Source: CAVYXF01 sp963772335 (GTDB lineage: Bacteria > Pseudomonadota > Alphaproteobacteria > Rhizobiales > Rhodomicrobiaceae). From it: a stretch of 64,000 nt of DNA. The stretch is from NCBI GenBank assembly GCA_963772335.1, contig CAVYXF010000008.1:124001-188000 (forward strand), read 5' to 3'. Positions 60,335 to 64,000 of the stretch are shown piece after piece. A program made the position numbers and the translations under genes. Under the pieces are notes generated by a model. The model made no database searches. It had not been told where the DNA came from and saw nothing but the letters and a program-made list of their open reading frames with translations. The stretch's first letter is position 1, and the number at the start of each line of letters is the position of its first letter.

Positions 60335-61192
60335 ATGATGGCTAAATTTTTCGATCGTTTGCTGAACCGAGGTCCGGTCGTTCCTGTGGTCCGCCTCTCC
60401 GGCGTGATCGGCTCGGTTACGCCGCTGCGTCCGGGGCTGTCGCTGGCGGGTGTGGCGGGCCCGCTGCAGCGCGCTTTTGCGATGGCCAACGGCGCTGTTG
60501 CCATCCAGATCAATTCGCCCGGCGGCTCGGCCGTACAATCGCGTCTCATCTTTCAGCGCATCCGCGATCTGGCGCGGGAAAAAAACGTGCGCGTCTATAT
60601 ATTTGCCGAAGACGTCGCGGCGTCCGGCGGCTATATGATCGCGTGCGCGGGCGATGAGATTTATGCCGATCCCTCCTCTATCGTCGGCTCGATCGGCGTG
60701 CTTTACGCCAGCTTCGGCCTCACCGACGCCATCCGCAAGCTCGGCATCGAACGGCGTGTGCACACCGCCGGCGAGAAGAAGATGGCGTTCGACATTTTCC
60801 AGCCGGAGAACCCGGACGACATCGCCCGCTTGAAGCGCGTCCAGCAGGTGATCCACCAGGATTTTATCGACTTGGTAAAGGAGCGCCGGGGCCGCAAAAT
60901 TGAGTTGCAGGGCGACCACTTATTCACAGGCGAATTCTGGAGCGGACGACAAGCGCTTGAGCTCGGTCTCGTCGATGGCATTATGGACCTCAGGACGAAG
61001 ATGCGGGAGCTCTACGGTGATAAGGTCCGGATGAAGCTGGTTTCGGCGGAGCGCGGACTTTTCCGATGGCGTATTCCCGGTGTGTGGTCCGCCCTAGATG
61101 CCTCCCTGGCACGACCTGCGGCGATGAGTATTGCGGACGACGTAATCTCGGCCATCGAGGCAAGAGCGATCTGGGCAAGATTCGGCCTTTGA
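60335..61192 (+). CDS. S49-family peptidase (SppA-like)
   Basis: A 285-aa serine peptidase. The nucleophile Ser lies in VAASGGYMIACAGDEIYADPSSIVG, the general-base lysine probably in REKNVRVYIFAEDVA or in the later KERRGRKIEL, and NSPGGSAVQS forms the first conserved loop. It lacks the long N-terminal domain and membrane anchor of E. coli SppA, so it is a short form. Its start is not well marked by a ribosome site. Followed by a small conserved gene. Confidence 0.88.
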   Translation: MMAKFFDRLLNRGPVVPVVRLSGVIGSVTPLRPGLSLAGVAGPLQRAFAMANGAVAIQINSPGGSAVQSRLIFQRIRDLAREKNVRVYIFAEDVAASGGYMIACAGDEIYADPSSIVGSIGVLYASFGLTDAIRKLGIERRVHTAGEKKMAFDIFQPENPDDIARLKRVQQVIHQDFIDLVKERRGRKIELQGDHLFTGEFWSGRQALELGLVDGIMDLRTKMRELYGDKVRMKLVSAERGLFRWRIPGVWSALDASLARPAAMSIADDVISAIEARAIWARFGL

Positions 61193-61228
61193 GGCGGCGG
61201 CTTCAAAGGGCCTGAGTGGGGTAAGTGT

Positions 61229-61423
61229 ATGTTGCCGCAGTTAGTTGCGTTCGGCGCAATGGGCGCCGCGTGTTGGTTTGGCATAAAGTGGCTGCGCCAC
61301 GAATTTGCGCGCGTCGATAGTGAAATGCGACGTGCTGAGCGAATGCTCAAGCGCGTCAGAAATACGCCGCTCCCGCAGCTCAAATTCGATCCAATGACTG
61401 GCCATTATCATCCGATTGAATAA
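61229..61423 (+). CDS. Small hypothetical membrane-anchored protein
   Basis: A 64-aa protein with one N-terminal hydrophobic helix (LPQLVAFGAMGAACWFGIKW) and a basic, amphipathic tail (EFARVDSEMRRAERMLKRV) ending in LKFDPMTGHYHPIE. GTGGGGTAAG precedes the ATG. Short proteins of this form follow SppA-type genes in relatives. Function unknown. Confidence 0.75.
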   Translation: MLPQLVAFGAMGAACWFGIKWLRHEFARVDSEMRRAERMLKRVRNTPLPQLKFDPMTGHYHPIE

Positions 61424-61482
61424 CTCTCCTCCCGAATGACTAACGGGTGGGTGTGGCCTTGCAGGCCGCGCACACAAAATGT

Positions 61483-61511
61483 GCAGGGAGCACCATTGCG
61501 GTACTCCCTGC
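61483..61511. terminator. Hairpin between convergent genes
   Basis: GCAGGGAG, 13-base loop with a small inner stem, CTCCCTGC, then TGTTCTG. The 8-bp perfect stem lies 60 bp after the small gene and 31 bp from the end of the Gly/Ser-rich gene, so it may end transcription from both sides. Confidence 0.55.
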
Positions 61512-61542
61512 TGTTCTGAGCTGTCGTGCGTCCGTTAACGAA

Positions 61543-61946
61543 TTAGCGGGCGCCGGCGCCGGTGCCTGGGACATTCGGGTTGGTGCTGCCGGAGGTCGGC
61601 GGGAAGGTTTCGCCTCCGCCTCTCGTCGCATTATTCCCGGGAGCTCCCGGGACGCTCGGCGTAGCCGGTTCCCGCATCGGTGCGTTTGGCGGAATGACCG
61701 TTACGCCGCTGCCGCCGCTGCTGCCCGGGGTCGTGCTGCTGCCACTACCGGCTGTAGAGCCGCCAGTTCCGCCGCTGGAGCTGCCACCGCCGCTGAGCTA
61801 CCGCCGCCACCGCCGGCCTGCGCCAGCTGGATCTTACCGGTGAGCCCGGTATCGGATGCCGTGGTCATCGGGCAGGCCTGAATAGCCATCGCGCCGCCCG
61901 CCAGAATGGCAGTCGACAAAGCGAGCTTTGCAAATAAATGCCTCAT
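61543..61946 (-). pseudogene. Secreted Gly/Ser-rich protein gene with one-base frameshift
   Basis: From ATG 61946 there is a clear signal peptide (MRHLFAKLALSTAILAGGAM) and a mature start GLTGKIQLAQAGGGGGSS. Near 61795 the frame then becomes Ala-rich and ends. Moving one base gives a coherent Gly/Ser/Pro tail: SGGGSSSGGTGGSTAGS, SGVTVIPPNAPMREPATP and SVPGAPGNNATRGGGETFPP, ending GTGAGAR at TAA 61543. The total (404 bases) is one short of a multiple of three. The repeat-rich site is a likely slippage place, so this may be phase variation, decay, or assembly error. Confidence 0.75.
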
Positions 61947-62105
61947 CGCGTTTCCTTTCGCGTTGTTTGCTCGGGAAGGGGAATGCCGAGGGTGCGCATG
62001 TTGTTCCTGGCCTTGCGCTCTATTTGAGCAAAGACCTAGATTTCTCCTATTCTTGCCTTCCTAAATATTCCCGAGCGGCAGCGTCAGAGCTTCAGTTCTA
62101 AGATT

Positions 62106-62594
62106 CTATAGCTGAACCTTGGCGTGCTGATCTTGATCTGTTTCGGGACGCGTTCCCTGAAGCACGGCCTTTGCGCCTTCGAACAGATAGCGCAGGCCTT
62201 TGGCGCCGGTGTTGTCCCAGAACTCGCCTTCTCTTGCCTCCAGCTTGAGCAGGCAGAGCGAAGGATCATCCTTTCCTTGCGGAAACCAGACGCGCCAAGC
62301 CTCAGACCAGAGCTTCTCGATCAGCGCGCGGTCGCGCACCACGCGTGCTTCGCCGGTGATCACCGCATATTTCGAGCCGTCCTGGAACGTGATCATCGCG
62401 TAAGGATCGGCTTCGATCTCGGCGACCTTGGGCGAATCCAGGCTTGTGGCGAAATAGGCGTCAGCGTCGGGCTTGAGCTCGGCGACCGACATCGGCCGGG
62501 CATGCAGCGCACCGCCCGCCCGGGTAATCAGCATCGCGGTGTCGATATCGTTCACCAGTTCGAAGAGGTGCTCGTGTTTGTCTGTCGCGGCCAT
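62106..62594 (-). CDS. Pyridoxamine 5'-phosphate oxidase-fold (general stress protein 26-like)
   Basis: A 162-aa FMN-binding split-barrel protein. HEHLFELVNDIDTAMLITRAGGALHARPM is the family start; YFATSLDSPKVAEIEADPYAMITFQ and YAVITGEARVVRDRALIEKLW follow; WFPQGKDDPSLCLLKLEAREGEFWDN is typical of the general-stress (YzzA/Gsp26) group. ATG 62594 has an AGGTAGGA site upstream. It probably binds FMN or F420; no substrate known. Confidence 0.88.
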   Translation of the reverse strand: MAATDKHEHLFELVNDIDTAMLITRAGGALHARPMSVAELKPDADAYFATSLDSPKVAEIEADPYAMITFQDGSKYAVITGEARVVRDRALIEKLWSEAWRVWFPQGKDDPSLCLLKLEAREGEFWDNTGAKGLRYLFEGAKAVLQGTRPETDQDQHAKVQL

Positions 62595-62686
62595 GCGTGG
62601 TCCTACCTTTTCCTTGCGGCGTTTGAAGCGCAACGCCGACGGCTCAGGTGAGTTCCAAGGCATCCAATGCCGCTAATGCTTCTCGC

Positions 62687-63472
62687 CTACTGCGCTTTTT
62701 CTCCCGCGACCTGGGGCGGGCAGAGGAAGATCGGCAATTCATACCGGTAAGGCCGCCAGATCAGGAACGGCAGCGGCCGCGACAACACCGCCGTGTTGTC
62801 GACCGATATCCAGCTCCCGGTGGTGATGCCCACATGGCGAAACAGCACGTTGCCGCGACCGCCACCGCTATCCCCGCCGATGCGGCCGCGCTTGCCTTCC
62901 CAGCGAGAATTCCAGGCCACAAGACAGCCGCCCGCCTGTGTGTCCGTGCGGCGCCAGCCCTTGGCGGCGAGCATGTCATAAAGCGCTTTGGCGTCTGCCG
63001 TGTATTTCACCCAGCCGCAGCCCGCCTTTTTCAGGATCGCATAGGAGACGAGCGCGCAGGAGAGAAGGCCGGGAATGTTGCCGACCCGAGTTGCCGCTGT
63101 GTGGGTCTCAACGCCGTAAAGCAGGCCTTTTTTGTCTTTCTCGAACACGAACGGAGCCCGCCAGGCATAGTGAACGATGCTCTCCTTCGAGCAATCAGCT
63201 GGCGGCTCATCGCCTCCAATTGCCGCTGCTGCGGCGATGAAGGGCGGCGCTTTTGCGGGCTTGTGCCATCCGCCATCAAGGCCGAGCGAGATGAAATCGC
63301 CCTTGTAGTTGGGAAGGGGTGAGGCATCCACATCCGCGCGCAGCTGGCGCGGCGAGATGCGCGGCGCGCGGTGTTGTTTCGCCTCGACCGCAGCGATGGC
63401 GAAAGCACCGGCCGCGAGCGCGATGATCGCCAGAGCCAACCCTCGCCGACCAAGCAGCCGCATCCTGTTCAT
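62687..63472 (-). CDS. Secreted papain-like (NlpC/P60-type) cysteine hydrolase candidate
   Basis: A 261-aa protein with a signal peptide (RRGLALAIIALAAGAFAIA, cleavage near VEAKQ). Order of features suggests an NlpC/P60 or CHAP fold: possible nucleophile Cys in GLLSCALVSYAILKKAG at the start of a helix, then GGCLVAWNSR, His in FRHVGITTGSWI and Asn in VDNTAVL. The cysteine in PIFLCPP ends the domain. I infer a peptidoglycan or peptide hydrolase from fold logic, not from a named match. It precedes the AAA ATPase on the same strand (29 bp gap), so the pair is probably one operon. Confidence 0.6.
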   Translation of the reverse strand: MNRMRLLGRRGLALAIIALAAGAFAIAAVEAKQHRAPRISPRQLRADVDASPLPNYKGDFISLGLDGGWHKPAKAPPFIAAAAAIGGDEPPADCSKESIVHYAWRAPFVFEKDKKGLLYGVETHTAATRVGNIPGLLSCALVSYAILKKAGCGWVKYTADAKALYDMLAAKGWRRTDTQAGGCLVAWNSRWEGKRGRIGGDSGGGRGNVLFRHVGITTGSWISVDNTAVLSRPLPFLIWRPYRYELPIFLCPPQVAGEKAQ

Positions 63473-63501
63473 CGCCGCCTCTCCACCGACACATGCTCAA
63501 T

Positions 63502-64000
63502 TTAAAGCGGCTTTGCCTTCTTCAAATACGCCTCGACGTCGCGGTATGAACCGTCGTCGCCGGCATATTTGACGAGATTGCGGGCGGTGCGCAGCCAATC
63601 CAGCGTTGATGGCTGAAGCTGCGCCAGCGCCTGGTCGAAATCGGCCTGGCCGAGCGGCCGCTCCTGCTTGTTCAGCAGGGCGTCATGGAGCGCGCTCTCC
63701 TTCGCCAGCTCGATCAGCCCGTCGATATCGGCGCCAGAGAAATTCGCCGTCCGCTGCGCGAGCGCGGCGAGGTTGATGCACTCCTGCGGCACGCCGGCAA
63801 GCTTGATCTCCAGCATTTTCCGGCGCGCGTCGGCATCGGGTGGCGGCACGAAGATCTGCCGCGAAAACCGCCCGGGGCGTTTCATCGCAGGATCGACATC
63901 CCAGGGCATGTTGGTGGCGGCGAGGATCAGCACGCCCCGATTATCCTTCCCCATGCCGTCGAGCTGCGCCAGGAACTCGTTCACCACAGTGCGGGTGTGC
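63502..64000 (-). CDS. VPS4-like AAA ATPase (N-terminal part outside window)
   Basis: Only the C-terminal part is seen. It contains RTVVNEFLAQLDGMG (after Walker B), LILAATNMPWDVDPAMKRPGRF (sensor 1 and the arginine-finger RPGRF), DIDGLIELAKESALHDAL (the family's winged helical region) and a Pro/Ser-Trp tail DWLRTARNLVKYAGDDGSYRD. This pattern resembles the classical AAA ATPases (VPS4, SpoVK) rather than bacterial FtsH or Clp. Such bacterial proteins often carry N-terminal TPRs. The substrate is unknown; a secreted hydrolase lies just downstream. Confidence 0.82.
   Translation of the reverse strand, partial: HTRTVVNEFLAQLDGMGKDNRGVLILAATNMPWDVDPAMKRPGRFSRQIFVPPPDADARRKMLEIKLAGVPQECINLAALAQRTANFSGADIDGLIELAKESALHDALLNKQERPLGQADFDQALAQLQPSTLDWLRTARNLVKYAGDDGSYRDVEAYLKKAKPL

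Overview
The window is a GC-rich chromosomal segment from an alphaproteobacterium, most likely a member of the Hyphomicrobiales (Rhizobiales). This rests on the gene set and order: aerobic cobaltochelatase cobS/cobT beside a DnaJ-type protein and BolA; 3-hydroxybutyryl-CoA dehydrogenase with etfA/etfB and, a few genes away, a PduO-type cobalamin adenosyltransferase and a HIG1-like twin-transmembrane protein; a TIGR02302 (DUF4175) protein beside lysA; a DUF1194 protein; and an HWE-kinase bacteriophytochrome. I see no rRNA, tRNA, CRISPR array, transposase or phage module. The exact genus cannot be read from the sequence.

Layout. 0-3.2 kb: an Mla-type lipid transport operon (mlaE, mlaF, mlaD; mlaD runs off the left edge) and a universal stress protein. 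3.2-5.4 kb: a long non-coding stretch, a small hypothetical gene, a secreted DUF1194 (VWA-like) protein and three tandem 111-bp palindromic repeats. 5.4-8 kb: enoyl-CoA hydratase and acyl-CoA dehydrogenase. 8.3-15.1 kb: a chemoreceptor, a DUF4846 protein and a large secreted TPR-CHAT protein. 15.2-19.3 kb: glyQ, a TPR protein and ispE. 19.3-24.7 kb: cobT, a MaoC-type dehydratase, cobS, a DnaJ-like protein, BolA and an aquaporin-like channel. 24.8-28.3 kb: aldehyde dehydrogenase, Fe-type alcohol dehydrogenase and a class I glutamine amidotransferase. 28.5-32.6 kb: carA, then hydroxyacyl-CoA dehydrogenase with etfA/etfB. 32.8-38.6 kb: a Doc/AbrB toxin-antitoxin pair, an EamA transporter, rhomboid protease, cobalamin adenosyltransferase, a PagL-like protein, a HIG1-like protein, TspO and uppP. 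38.7-41 kb: GNAT, arsM and a glutathione S-transferase. 41-43.8 kb: a decaying stretch with four broken genes. 44-46.7 kb: an ethanolamine-type permease and a divergent RpiR regulator. 46.7-50.8 kb: a Crp/Fnr regulator, heme oxygenase and bacteriophytochrome. 51-64 kb: an OGT-like glycosyltransferase, TIGR02302, lysA, a polyprenyl synthase, a DUF2007/methyltransferase pair, an S49 peptidase, a frameshifted Gly/Ser-rich secreted protein, a flavin-type oxidase, a probable cysteine hydrolase and a VPS4-like AAA ATPase that runs off the right edge.

The most interesting reading joins two separate loci. The intact ALDH-ADH-amidotransferase operon (24.8-28.3 kb) and the permease/glutamine-synthetase-like/RpiR locus (42.4-46.7 kb) together hold the parts for catabolism of an amino alcohol such as ethanolamine through gamma-glutamylated intermediates. 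In the second locus the synthetase carries four single-base insertions, and further downstream on the same strand lies a 176-bp remnant of a second copy of the aldehyde dehydrogenase gene, cut exactly at a palindromic repeat. The route therefore appears to have been duplicated or rearranged and then damaged, unless the indels are assembly errors.
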